Positions 39,438-48,061 of a stretch of 64,000 nucleotides of DNA are shown here, one piece after another; positions within the stretch are counted from its first letter, which is position 1, and every line of letters starts with the position of its first letter. Source of the DNA: G963422565 sp963422565 (GTDB lineage: Bacteria; Pseudomonadota; Alphaproteobacteria; MPNO01). A model generated the notes under the pieces. The model ran no database searches and was not told the DNA's origin. It was given only the letters and a program-made list of their open reading frames with translations. The translations under genes were made by a program, and so were the position numbers. Location of the stretch: positions 992,001-1,056,000 of the forward strand of contig OY730228.1 in the NCBI GenBank assembly GCA_963422565.1, in the 5' to 3' direction.

Positions 39438-41777
39438 ATGACCGGCAGGGGAATCGGTGCGAGCGTGCTCCGCAAGGAGGACGGGCGTTTCATGACCGGG
39501 CGCGGCAGCTTCGTCGCCGACATCGCCCTGCCCGGCACGCTCGACATCGCCTTCGTGCGCAGCAGTTCGGCGCATGCCCGTATCTCGCGCGTCGTCAAGC
39601 CGACCGGCGCGGAGGACCGGGTCCTCGCCGCCGCAGATCTCGCGGGGCTGCTGCCGATGCGGGCGCCATCCAAACTCCCCGGATACAAGCCCTCCGACTA
39701 CCCCGCGCTCGCCATCGGCAAGGTGCGCTTCGTCGGCGAGCCGGTGGCCGCGTGCCTCGGCGCTAGCCGCGCCGAGGCCGAGGACCTCGCCCAGGCGGTC
39801 GAAATCGTCTACCAGGAGCTGCCGCCTGTGGTCGACATGCTCGATGCGCGAGCGCCCGGAGCGCCGTTGGTCCACGAGTCCTGGGGCGACAACATCGTGC
39901 TCGAGACCGCCGTCGACGGAGACCTCGAGGCGGTTCGGGCGCAAGCGGCGCACAGCGTCAGCCGCGAGGTGCGGATGAGCCGCCAGGCGATGGTGCCCAT
40001 GGAGATGCGCGCCGTGCTCGCCCGCTGGGACCACCGGACGGATCAGCTCCTGGTCTACAGCTCGACCCAGGTCCCGCATCTGATCCGCGCCGGAATCGCC
40101 CGGTTCCTCGAGCTCGAGCAGCGCCGGGTCCGGGTGATCGCGCCCGATGTCGGCGGCGGTTTCGGCCTCAAATGCTACGTCCAGCCGGAGGAGCTGGTGG
40201 CCTGCTGGTGCGCGATCCATCTGGGACGCCCGGCGCGTTGGATCCAGGACCGACGCGAGCATCTGGTCGCCGACGCGAACTGCCGCGAGCATCACTACCG
40301 GATCACCGCCCATGCCGACGCGGCGGGCCGGATACTCGGGGTCGAAGGCGAGATCACGGTCGATGCCGGCGCCTATTCGATCTACCCCTTCACCAACTGT
40401 CTCGAGGCGGCGATGGCGGGCGGCAACCTGCTCGGCCCCTACGCGATCGAGGCCTATCGCGTGAAGACCTGGACAGTGGCGACCAACAAGCCGCCGCTGG
40501 TGCCCTATCGCGGCGTCGCCCGGCCCGGGGTGGCGTTCGCCATGGAGACGCTGATCGACGCGGTGGCGCGCGAGGTCGGGCGCGAGCCGCACGAGGTGCG
40601 GATCGACAACATGGTGCCGCCCTCGGCGATGCCCTACACCAACGCCGCCCGCAAGGTCTTCGACTCGGGCGACTATCCCGAAGCGGTCGCCCGCGCCGCG
40701 CAGATGATCGACGTCGCCGCGGTGCGCAGACGCCAGCGCGCGGGCGAGCCCGACGGGCGGCTGATCGGGGTCGGGTTCGGCAGCTATACCGAGCAGACCG
40801 CGCACGGCACCTCGGTGTTCTCGTCCTGGGGCGTGCAGATGGTGCCGGGCTACGAGCAGGCCGGGGCCAAGCTGACCCCGGACGGCGGGCTCGAGATCAG
40901 GGTCGGGGTGCAGTCGCATGGCCAGGGGATGGAGACCACCCTCGCCCAGGTCGCCTGCGAGGTACTGGGGATCGACCCGGACAGGATCGCTGTCATCCAC
41001 GGCGATACCGGGCTCACCCCCTATTCGACCGGCACCTACGCGTCGCGCTCGATCGTGATGGCGGGAGGCGCGGCCGCGCGCGCCTGCCGGGCGCTCGCCG
41101 AGCGGATGGCGCGGATCGGGGCGCATCTCATGCAGTGCGAGACCGACGATGTGCGCGTCGGGGACGGCGTCGTCGCGGGGCCGGCCGGCATGGTGCCGTT
41201 CTCCGAGATCGGCCGGGTCTGGTACATGAACCCGGAGGAGTTGCCCGACGATGTCGATATGGGCGGCGTCGAGGCGGTGATCGGCTACCGGCCCGATCCC
41301 GACCACGGGACCTTCTCCTATGCCACCCATGCGGCGGTCATCCGCCTCGACCCCGAGACCGGGGCGGTCGAGGTGCTCGATTATACGGTCGTCGAGGATT
41401 GCGGGACCATGGTCAACCCGATGGTGGTCGGCGGCCAGTGCCAGGGCGGCGCGGCGCAGGGGATCGGCACGGCGCTGTTCGAGGAGTCGCCGTTCGACGC
41501 CGCCGGACAGCCGCTCGCCTCCACCTTCGCCGACTATCACCTGCCCGGCGCCTCGGAGGTCCCGGCCATCCGGATCGAGCATATGATCACCCCCTCGCCC
41601 CATACCGAGTTCGGCATCAAGGGCGTCGGCGAGGGCGGGACCATCCCGACCCCGGCGGTGATCGGCAACGCGGTCAACGATGCGCTCCGGCCGCTCGGGG
41701 CCGAGGTGGCCGAGACGCCGATCACCCCACGGCGGGTCCTCGCGGCGATCGCCGCGGCCCGTGGAGAGGCGGCATGA
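39438..41777 (+). CDS. Molybdenum hydroxylase large subunit (xanthine dehydrogenase/CoxL family)
   Basis: 779 aa from the ATG at 39438, with AGGAGG 4 nt upstream; the longer frame from 39372 would run through the inverted repeat. The subunit carries molybdopterin-cytosine dinucleotide. Motifs: RKEDGRFMTGRGSFVADIAL start, PDVGGGFGLKCYVQPEE, VPYRGVARPGVAFAMETLID in the active-site loop, VQSHGQGMETTLAQV, and KGVGEGGTIPTPAVIGNAVN with the catalytic glutamate. The loop YRGVAR differs from the AYRGAGR of form II CO dehydrogenase-like proteins. It overlaps the FAD subunit by 4 bp and forms a complete L-M-S operon. It would hydroxylate an electron-poor carbon of a heterocycle or aldehyde. Confidence 0.92.
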   Translation: MTGRGIGASVLRKEDGRFMTGRGSFVADIALPGTLDIAFVRSSSAHARISRVVKPTGAEDRVLAAADLAGLLPMRAPSKLPGYKPSDYPALAIGKVRFVGEPVAACLGASRAEAEDLAQAVEIVYQELPPVVDMLDARAPGAPLVHESWGDNIVLETAVDGDLEAVRAQAAHSVSREVRMSRQAMVPMEMRAVLARWDHRTDQLLVYSSTQVPHLIRAGIARFLELEQRRVRVIAPDVGGGFGLKCYVQPEELVACWCAIHLGRPARWIQDRREHLVADANCREHHYRITAHADAAGRILGVEGEITVDAGAYSIYPFTNCLEAAMAGGNLLGPYAIEAYRVKTWTVATNKPPLVPYRGVARPGVAFAMETLIDAVAREVGREPHEVRIDNMVPPSAMPYTNAARKVFDSGDYPEAVARAAQMIDVAAVRRRQRAGEPDGRLIGVGFGSYTEQTAHGTSVFSSWGVQMVPGYEQAGAKLTPDGGLEIRVGVQSHGQGMETTLAQVACEVLGIDPDRIAVIHGDTGLTPYSTGTYASRSIVMAGGAAARACRALAERMARIGAHLMQCETDDVRVGDGVVAGPAGMVPFSEIGRVWYMNPEELPDDVDMGGVEAVIGYRPDPDHGTFSYATHAAVIRLDPETGAVEVLDYTVVEDCGTMVNPMVVGGQCQGGAAQGIGTALFEESPFDAAGQPLASTFADYHLPGASEVPAIRIEHMITPSPHTEFGIKGVGEGGTIPTPAVIGNAVNDALRPLGAEVAETPITPRRVLAAIAAARGEAA

Positions 41778-42604
41778 AACCGGCCGAATTCGACCATGCC
41801 CGCGCCGGCGGCGTCGGCGACGCCCTCGCCAGACTCGCCTCGGCGGAGGGGTTCGCGAAGCCGCTCGCCGGCGGAATGTCGCTCGGGCCGATGATGAATC
41901 TCCGCCTCGCCCAGCCCGACCTGGTCGTCGAGATCCGCGGGATCGCGGCGCTGCGCCGGGTCGAGGACCGCGGGAGCCATCTCCTGGTTGGGGCCGGCGT
42001 CACCCATTCGGCGATCGAGGACGGCGAGATTCCCGACGTCACCAATGGCATGATGGCCTTCGTCGCCGGCGGGATCGCCTACCGAGCGGTGCGCAACCGG
42101 GGCACCATCGGCGGCAGCATCGCCCATGCCGACCCCGCCGCGGACTGGCCGACGGCGCTCTTGAGCCTCGGTGCCGAGGTCGCCATCGCGGGGCCGGGCG
42201 GCGAGCGGACGACGCCCCTCGCCGACTTCCAACGCGGCGCCTTCACCGTCGCCCTGGCGGCGGACGAGATCGTGACCGGGCTCTCCATCCCCAAGCTCTC
42301 CGCCGCCGCGCGCTGGGGTTACTACAAGATCTGCCGTAAGCCCGGCGAGTTCGCCGACTCGATCGGGGCGGTCGTCCTCGACCCCGACCGCGTCCTTTGC
42401 CGGGTTGTGCTGGGGGCGACCGACGGCGCGCCGCTCCAGGTGCCGGCACTCGCCGGGCGCGTCCTCGCGGCGGGGGCGGGCGGCGTCTCGATCGCCGAGG
42501 CCCGGCGGGTGCTCGCCGATCAGGGAGCCTCGTTCGACGAATACAAGACCCAGATCCACGCCGTGGCGCTCAGCCGCGCCATCGAGGGAGCCTTCGCGCG
42601 ATGA
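41774..42604 (+). CDS. Molybdenum hydroxylase FAD-binding (medium) subunit
   Basis: 276 aa, CoxM-like. FAD-binding motifs: PLAGGMSLGPMMNLRLAQPD (normally AGGQSLxPxMxxRL) near residues 31-50 and RNRGTIGGSIAHADPAADWP near 107-126. The C-terminal CO-dehydrogenase flavoprotein domain includes YKICRKPGEFADSIGAVVL. It passes electrons from the iron-sulfur subunit to its acceptor. Start and stop overlap the neighbours by 4 bp each (ATGA). It is the only FAD subunit in this window, although four large subunits are present. Confidence 0.93.
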   Translation: MKPAEFDHARAGGVGDALARLASAEGFAKPLAGGMSLGPMMNLRLAQPDLVVEIRGIAALRRVEDRGSHLLVGAGVTHSAIEDGEIPDVTNGMMAFVAGGIAYRAVRNRGTIGGSIAHADPAADWPTALLSLGAEVAIAGPGGERTTPLADFQRGAFTVALAADEIVTGLSIPKLSAAARWGYYKICRKPGEFADSIGAVVLDPDRVLCRVVLGATDGAPLQVPALAGRVLAAGAGGVSIAEARRVLADQGASFDEYKTQIHAVALSRAIEGAFAR

Positions 42605-43074
42605 CCAAGGTCAGCCTCACCGTCAACGGCGAGCCGGTGCGGGCGGAGGTAGAGCCAAGGACCAGCCTTGCCGACTTCCTCCGCGAGCGCCTGCGCCTGA
42701 CGGGGACCCATCTCGGCTGCGAGCACGGGGTCTGCGGAGCCTGCACGCTGTCGATCGACGGCGTGCCGATGCGGTCCTGCATCGTCTACGCGGTGAGCTG
42801 CGAGGGGGCCGAAGTCACCACCATCGAGGGGTTCGACGACGACGCGGTCATGGCGTCGCTGCGCGAGGCCTTCACCGAAAACCACGGGCTGCAATGCGGC
42901 TACTGCACGCCCGGGATGCTGGTCACCGCGCGCGATATCGTCACCCGGCTGCCCGACGCCGACGAGAGACGGGTGCGGCTGGAGCTCGCGGGGAACCTCT
43001 GCCGCTGCACCGGCTATGTCGGCATCGTCCGCGCCATCCTCGCGGTGCTCGATCGGCGGCGGGCAGGCGGATGA
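42601..43074 (+). CDS. Molybdenum hydroxylase iron-sulfur (small) subunit
   Basis: 157 aa with two [2Fe-2S] clusters. The plant-type ferredoxin site is LGCEHGVCGACTLSIDG (cysteines about 40-48) plus C60. The second, helical domain has LQCGYCTPGM (C99, C102) and NLCRCTGYVGIVRAI (C131, C133). All eight cysteines are present. It relays electrons from molybdenum to FAD. Its TGA overlaps the next ATG, so the dioxygenase gene downstream belongs to the same operon. Confidence 0.95.
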   Translation: MTKVSLTVNGEPVRAEVEPRTSLADFLRERLRLTGTHLGCEHGVCGACTLSIDGVPMRSCIVYAVSCEGAEVTTIEGFDDDAVMASLREAFTENHGLQCGYCTPGMLVTARDIVTRLPDADERRVRLELAGNLCRCTGYVGIVRAILAVLDRRRAGG

Positions 43075-44171
43075 TCCGAACCGGCCCGGCGGACACCGGG
43101 GGGATCGTGGAGGCGGCGGGCTCGACGGCCCGGCCGCGGCGCGCCGCCGCCCTGCCCGGACGGCCGATCTCCGACCCGTCGGAATGGCGCGGCGCCGAGC
43201 TGGCCGCGCGGGACGGCTGGTTCCTGCATTTCGACGACGGCGAGATCCGGGACCTCCTGGACATGTGCCGTTCGGTACGGGCGGTCGTGGGCGCGGATCC
43301 CCGGGGGCTCATCGATCTGCCGCCCGGCGCCTTCGATCTCGGTAGGTTCGCGGACAAGCTCGGCCATATCCGCGCCGAGCTCAAGGACGGCGCCGGCGTC
43401 GTCATGCTGCGCGGCCTGCCGCTCGGCGATATGGAGGCCATCGACGCCGCCATCGCCTACTGGGCGATCGGGCGGCGGCTCGGCAAGCCGGTCTCGAACA
43501 ATCCCGAGGGCGATCTGCTCGGGCATGTCACGGATCTGGACAAGGACTATCGCGATGCGAACGTGCGCGGATACCAGACGCGCGCGACGATGGACTATCA
43601 CTGCGACCAATGCGCCATCGTCGGGCTGCTATGCCTGCGGACGGCCAAGTCCGGCGGCAGGTCGAAGCTCGCGAGTTCGGCCGCGATCTATAACGCGCTC
43701 CTGGCGCGCCGGCCCGATCTGGTAGCGGTGCTGACGGAGCCCCTCTGCTGGTCGAAGCATGGCGAGGTCGATCCGGGCGCGCCGGGCTATTACGAGAGCC
43801 CGGTGTTCAACTTCCTGGACGGCTATCTCTGCACCTCGTTCGGACCGGCGCATATCCGGAAGGGGCATGCTCTGCCCGAGGCGCCGGACATGACCGACGC
43901 GCAACGCGAGGCCATAGCCGTCGCGGAAGACCTGGCCGAGGAGTTCCGCCACGAGCTGGATTTCGAGGTCGGCGACATTCAGTTCGCCAACAACTTCGTC
44001 ATACTCCACACCCGCGCCGCGTTCGAGGACTGGCCGGAGAAGGAGCGGAAGCGGCTGTTGTGGCGCCTCTGGCTGGTCGACGACGATCTGCGGCCGCCCA
44101 CCCCCTACGCGCTCCAGTGGCGCCGAGGCGTCAGCCTTTCGCGCACGGCTCAGCGCATCCGGTTGTCCTGA
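43071..44171 (+). CDS. TauD/TfdA-type Fe(II)/2-oxoglutarate dioxygenase
   Basis: 366 aa. The iron-binding HxD is in TMDYHCDQCAIVGLLCLR (H177, D179), the distal histidine in NNFVILHTRAAFEDW (H313), and the 2-oxoglutarate arginine in RKRLLWRLWLVDDD near 331. The N-terminal half resembles gamma-butyrobetaine/TauD-like proteins. It is translationally coupled to the iron-sulfur subunit of the hydroxylase, which argues for a step in the same pathway, such as a second hydroxylation or a ring or side-chain cleavage. The substrate is unknown. Confidence 0.87.
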   Translation: MIRTGPADTGGIVEAAGSTARPRRAAALPGRPISDPSEWRGAELAARDGWFLHFDDGEIRDLLDMCRSVRAVVGADPRGLIDLPPGAFDLGRFADKLGHIRAELKDGAGVVMLRGLPLGDMEAIDAAIAYWAIGRRLGKPVSNNPEGDLLGHVTDLDKDYRDANVRGYQTRATMDYHCDQCAIVGLLCLRTAKSGGRSKLASSAAIYNALLARRPDLVAVLTEPLCWSKHGEVDPGAPGYYESPVFNFLDGYLCTSFGPAHIRKGHALPEAPDMTDAQREAIAVAEDLAEEFRHELDFEVGDIQFANNFVILHTRAAFEDWPEKERKRLLWRLWLVDDDLRPPTPYALQWRRGVSLSRTAQRIRLS

Positions 44172-44368
44172 CGGCGCGGCCCGCCCCCTCCCCCCGAGGG
44201 AAGGGGAAGAGGGAGGGATCGTGGTGCGGCCGGTCGTGGTGCCCGAAACGGGAACTGCCAGGTCCCTGAGATGCGGGCGGCGCGGCCGTCTCCTTTCGTC
44301 TATATTCGACCCGTATGGCGACCGTTCTCGGCTACACCGTCGGCGGCGACAATCGGAAGAGGGACGGG

Positions 44369-45445
44369 ATGACCGAACGCTATGCCGCCGCCGCGCTCGA
44401 AGGATTCGCCGCCGACGCGTTCGTGGCCCTCGGGATGCCGGGGGCCGACGCCGCCAAGGCGGGCCGGCTGATGGTCGCCGCCGATCTGGCGGGGTTCGAC
44501 GGGCACGGGATATTCCGGCTCCCCGGCTATGTCGCGCGCATCCGCGCTGGCGGGCTCAACCTCGCCCCCGACATCTCCGTCGTCGCGCGCTCGGCGGCGA
44601 CCGCGCTGATCGACGGCGACGACGGGCTGGGCCATCTGGTGGTCTCCCATGCGGCGGAGATCGCGATCGCCAACGCCGAGACATACGGGATCGGTTGGGT
44701 CGGAACCCGCAACTCCAACCATGCCGGAGCGGCGTCGGTCTATGCCTCGATGCCGGCCGAGCGCGGCTTCGTCGGGCTCTACGGGGCGGTCGGTTCGGGC
44801 AACCATCTGCCGCCCTGGGGCGGGCGCGACCCCAGACTCTCGACCAACCCGATCGCGATCGCAATCCCGTCCGCGGAGGGGCCGCCAGTGGTGCTGGACT
44901 TCGCAACCACCGTCGCCTCGATGGGCAAGATCAAGACCACCGCGCAGCGCGGCGAGGCCATGCCCGAGGGCTGGATGATCGACCGGGAAGGGCGGCCGCT
45001 CACCGACCCCGACCGCGCCCATGAGGGGCTGCTTCTGCCGATCGGCGGCCATAAGGGCTACGCGCTGGGTCTGGCGATCGGGCTCCTCGCCGGCAGCCTG
45101 AACGGGGCCGCGATGGGCTGTGCGGTGGTCGACATGAACGCCCGGCCGGGCGAGACGACCAACACCGGCCAGTTCATCTGCGCCCTCGATCCGGCGCCGT
45201 TCGGCGATCCGGCGGAGTTCGCCGCCCGGGTCGCCGGCGTTTCCCGCGAGATGCGGGGCGCGGCGCCGATGCCCGGCTTCGACGCGGTGCGGGTGCCGGG
45301 GGACGGGCGCGCGCGACGGATCGCCGAACGCCGCGCGCAAGGCGTGCCGCTGCCCGCGGGACTGCGCGCCGACCTCGATCGGCTGGCGGGCGAACTCGAC
45401 CTCGCCCCGGTCGGGGCGAGGTTCCTCTCCAGCACGACGGAGTGA
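44369..45445 (+). CDS. Malate/L-lactate (Ldh2-type) NAD(P)H-dependent dehydrogenase
   Basis: 358 aa from the ATG at 44369, which has GAAGAGGGA upstream; the longer frame from 44315 lacks one. Family motifs: DLAGFDGHGIFRLPGYVARI, GWVGTRNSNHAGAASVYASM with the catalytic histidine, TNPIAIAIPSAEGPPVVLDF (nucleotide binding) and LLPIGGHKGYALGLAIGLLA. These enzymes reduce 2-oxo acids or oxidise 2-hydroxy acids (malate, lactate, ureidoglycolate, 2,3-diketo sugars). It follows the dioxygenase by about 200 bp and is 0 bp from the next SDR, so these two probably form a unit. Confidence 0.88.
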   Translation: MTERYAAAALEGFAADAFVALGMPGADAAKAGRLMVAADLAGFDGHGIFRLPGYVARIRAGGLNLAPDISVVARSAATALIDGDDGLGHLVVSHAAEIAIANAETYGIGWVGTRNSNHAGAASVYASMPAERGFVGLYGAVGSGNHLPPWGGRDPRLSTNPIAIAIPSAEGPPVVLDFATTVASMGKIKTTAQRGEAMPEGWMIDREGRPLTDPDRAHEGLLLPIGGHKGYALGLAIGLLAGSLNGAAMGCAVVDMNARPGETTNTGQFICALDPAPFGDPAEFAARVAGVSREMRGAAPMPGFDAVRVPGDGRARRIAERRAQGVPLPAGLRADLDRLAGELDLAPVGARFLSSTTE

Positions 45446-46222
45446 ATGATGACGGACCGACCCTTCTCGCTCGACGGCAAGACCGTCGTCATTACCGGGG
45501 CCGGGCGCGGGCTCGGCCAGACCTACGCCCTGGCCTGCGCGCGGCAGGGCGCCGCGGTGGTCGCTGCCGACGTGATCGCCTGCGAGGAGACCGTCGCGCG
45601 AATCGCGGCCGCCGGCGGCGCGGCCATCGCGGTCGGGCTCGATGTCCGCGACGAGGCCTCGGCGGCGGCGCTGGCCGAACGCGCGCTGGCCGCCTTCGGG
45701 TCGATCGACGGGCTGGTCAACAACGCGGCTCTCTGGGGGGCGCTGACCGGGGGCCGCTTCGAGACGATCGACGGCGGCGAGTGGGACGACGCCATGGCCG
45801 TCAACGTCAAGGGTATCTGGCATTGCTGCAAGGCGGCGGTCCCGGCGATGCGCGCTGCCGGCGGCGGTTCGATCGTCAATATCGCATCTCTGGCGGCGAC
45901 CTACGGCATGCCCTATGCGCTCCACTACACAACATCGAAGGCCGCGGTGATCGGCCTCACCCGCGGCCTCGCTCGAGAGATCGGCCGCGATGCGATCCGC
46001 GTCAACGCGGTCGCACCGAGCGCAGTGGAGACCGAGGGCACCCGCGAGTTCTTCGGCGCCAGGCACGAATCGGCGCTCGACGTCATCCGGTCGGGCCAGA
46101 CGCTGCAGAGGAGCCTAGCGCCCGATGACGTCGTCGGCACGGTGCTGTGGCTGCTGTCTGATGCCAGCGCGTTCGTCACCGGCCAGACCGTCGCGGTCGA
46201 CGGCGGGACGGTGTTCTCCTGA
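45446..46222 (+). CDS. Short-chain dehydrogenase/reductase
   Basis: 258 aa. The Rossmann glycine motif is ITGAGRGLGQTYALACA (about 16-32). NNAALWG, the serine in NIASLAATYGM, and the catalytic pair YTTSKAAVIGL are all in place. The C-terminus AFVTGQTVAVDGGTVFS is typical of classical SDRs. Its start follows the Ldh2 stop directly. It is an oxidoreductase for a secondary alcohol or ketone in the same catabolic set; the substrate is not predictable. Confidence 0.87.
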   Translation: MMTDRPFSLDGKTVVITGAGRGLGQTYALACARQGAAVVAADVIACEETVARIAAAGGAAIAVGLDVRDEASAAALAERALAAFGSIDGLVNNAALWGALTGGRFETIDGGEWDDAMAVNVKGIWHCCKAAVPAMRAAGGGSIVNIASLAATYGMPYALHYTTSKAAVIGLTRGLAREIGRDAIRVNAVAPSAVETEGTREFFGARHESALDVIRSGQTLQRSLAPDDVVGTVLWLLSDASAFVTGQTVAVDGGTVFS

Positions 46223-46273
46223 ACGCGGTCTCCCGGTCGAACTGGCGGCCCGCGCCGCCGGTCAGTCGAGGCG

Positions 46274-47162
46274 TTAGGCCACGTCGAGGGCGCGGTCGTC
46301 GAAATCGTAGCGCCGCCCGCAGAATTCGCAGGTGATCGTCACGACATCGTCGACCCGGAGGGTGTCGATCTCGCGGCGGGGAACGACCGAAGCATCGCCG
46401 CGATCCGGTCGGTCGAGCAGCGGCAGCCGTGCAGCAGGCGGTGCGGCGCGAAGAAGCGGACCCCGTCCTCGTGGAACAGCCGAAACAGGAGGTCGTACGG
46501 ATGAAGCGCGTCGTCGACTAGCTTGGCCAGCGCGCAGGAGCCCATCAGGATCAGGGCGCGGCGCCATCGGTCCTCGGCGTCTTCGTCCGGCCCTTCCTCC
46601 GAGGTCCGAGAGGCGCTGCATCATCAACCCGCCGCCTTCGGGCGCCATGGCGAGCTTGAACACGGCCTGGCTCTGATCGGACCGGCAGAAATGACCCTGG
46701 GCGCATTCGGCGAGCGACGGTCCCTCGAGCCCGGCGATTCCCTGATAGCGCTCGCGGCCCGCGCCCTGGTCGACGGTGAAGGCGAGATGGCCCGCGCCGA
46801 TCAGGTTGGGCACCGGGGCGGCGCGCCAATCGCTCCAGCCGGCGCTCCGGGCGAGCGCCTCGGCGTCGTACTGGGCGAAACCGCGAATCCCCCCTGCCGA
46901 GGTCGCATCGGCGACAAGCACGCCGACGGCACCGTCGCCCTTGATCTGCGCCGTGAGCAGGCCCTCGATCTTGAGCGACGAGAGAGACCAGAGCCGCCAG
47001 AACCGTGAGCTCTCCGAGCAGCGTGGCGACGGGGAGCGGATAGCCACGGTGCGAGACCATGCGATCGACCGTCGTGCCGAGCCGCACCAACCTGCCGCGG
47101 GCGGCCTGAGTCTCGATCTGGAACGGCAGGACCATGTCCTGGCGCATCGGCGCGTCCGTCAC
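46274..47162 (-). pseudogene. hslO: Hsp33 redox-regulated chaperone gene with three frameshifts
   Basis: A GTG start overlaps the argF stop (GTGA). Frame 1 reads MVLPFQIETQAARGRLVRLG to LTVLAAL. A shift near 46985 leads to SLKIEGLLTAQIKGDGAVGV, through AGHLAFTVDQGAGRERYQGI to LMMQRLSDLGG. A second shift near 46605 gives EEGPDEDAEDRWRRALILMG and HGCRCSTDRIAAMLRSFP. A third near 46378 gives REIDTLRVDDVVTITCEFCG. Joined, it is a normal-length Hsp33 with the CxC and CxxC redox zinc site intact. The three indels in otherwise conserved sequence mean either recent inactivation or assembly error. The order argD-argF-hslO is conserved in alphaproteobacteria. Confidence 0.85.
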
Positions 47163-48061
47163 TCCAGGCAATCGAGGAGGATGGCCTTCTGCGTGTGCAG
47201 GCGGTTCTCGGCCTCGTCCCAGACCGCCGATTGCAGCCCGTCAATCACCGAATCCGTGACCTCCCGGCCACGATGGGCGGGCAGGCAATGCATGAAGATC
47301 GCCCCGGCGCGCGCGCGCGCCATCGCTCGGTCGTCGACTCGGTAGGGCTCGAGCATACGGGCGCGGCGCGCGTCGCCCTCGTTTCCCATCGACAGCCAGG
47401 TGTCGGTGACCACGCAGTCGGCGCCGTCGAGGGCCTCGGCCGGCTCGCCGGTGATCCGGATTCGGGCGCCCAGCCCGCGCGCCCGATCGACCCGCGCCTG
47501 CGGGGGCGCCAGCCCCACCGGGCAGGCGAGTCTGAGCTCGAAGCCGAACAGCGCGGCGGCGTCGATCCAGGTGCAGGCCATGTTGTTGCCGTCGCCGCTC
47601 CAGGCGACCGTCCGCTCGCCGATCGGACCCAGCCGCTCCTCGACAGTCAGCATGTCGGCCATGAGCTGGCAGGGGTGGGACCGGCCGGTCAGCCCGTTGA
47701 TGACCGGCACGCCGGCGGCACGCGCGAAGGCATCGACCCGATCGGCGTCGATCGCCCGGATCATCACCGCATCGACATAGCGCGACATCACCCGGGCGGT
47801 GTCCTCGACGGTCTCGCCGCGCCCGATCTGCATGTCGCTCTGGTTGAGAGTGAGCACATCGCCCCCGAGGCTCCGCATCGCGACCTCGAAGGAAATCCGG
47901 GTGCGGGTCGAGGGCTTCTCGAAAATCATCGCCAGCGTCCGGGCGGCGAGCGGCGCGAAAGCGTTCGAGCCCGACTTGAGCGCGGCAGCCCGGTCGATCA
48001 TGCGCCGCAGCCCGGCCGGGCTGCGGTCGTACAGGTCGAGGAAATGGCGCGGCCCCGTCAC
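47159..48061 (-). CDS. argF: Ornithine carbamoyltransferase
   Basis: 300 aa from a GTG at 48061 overlapping the argD stop (GTGA). It makes citrulline from ornithine and carbamoyl phosphate. Motifs: MIFEKPSTRTRISFEVAM (carbamoyl phosphate loop), NGLTGRSHPCQLMADMLT with HPCQ, GDGNNMACTWIDAAALFG and IFMHCLPAHRGREVTDSVID with the HCLP motif. The frame is intact although both neighbours in the operon are frameshifted. The upstream portion of the open frame (to 48580) is antisense shadow of argD in another frame. Confidence 0.93.
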   Translation of the reverse strand: MTGPRHFLDLYDRSPAGLRRMIDRAAALKSGSNAFAPLAARTLAMIFEKPSTRTRISFEVAMRSLGGDVLTLNQSDMQIGRGETVEDTARVMSRYVDAVMIRAIDADRVDAFARAAGVPVINGLTGRSHPCQLMADMLTVEERLGPIGERTVAWSGDGNNMACTWIDAAALFGFELRLACPVGLAPPQARVDRARGLGARIRITGEPAEALDGADCVVTDTWLSMGNEGDARRARMLEPYRVDDRAMARARAGAIFMHCLPAHRGREVTDSVIDGLQSAVWDEAENRLHTQKAILLDCLE

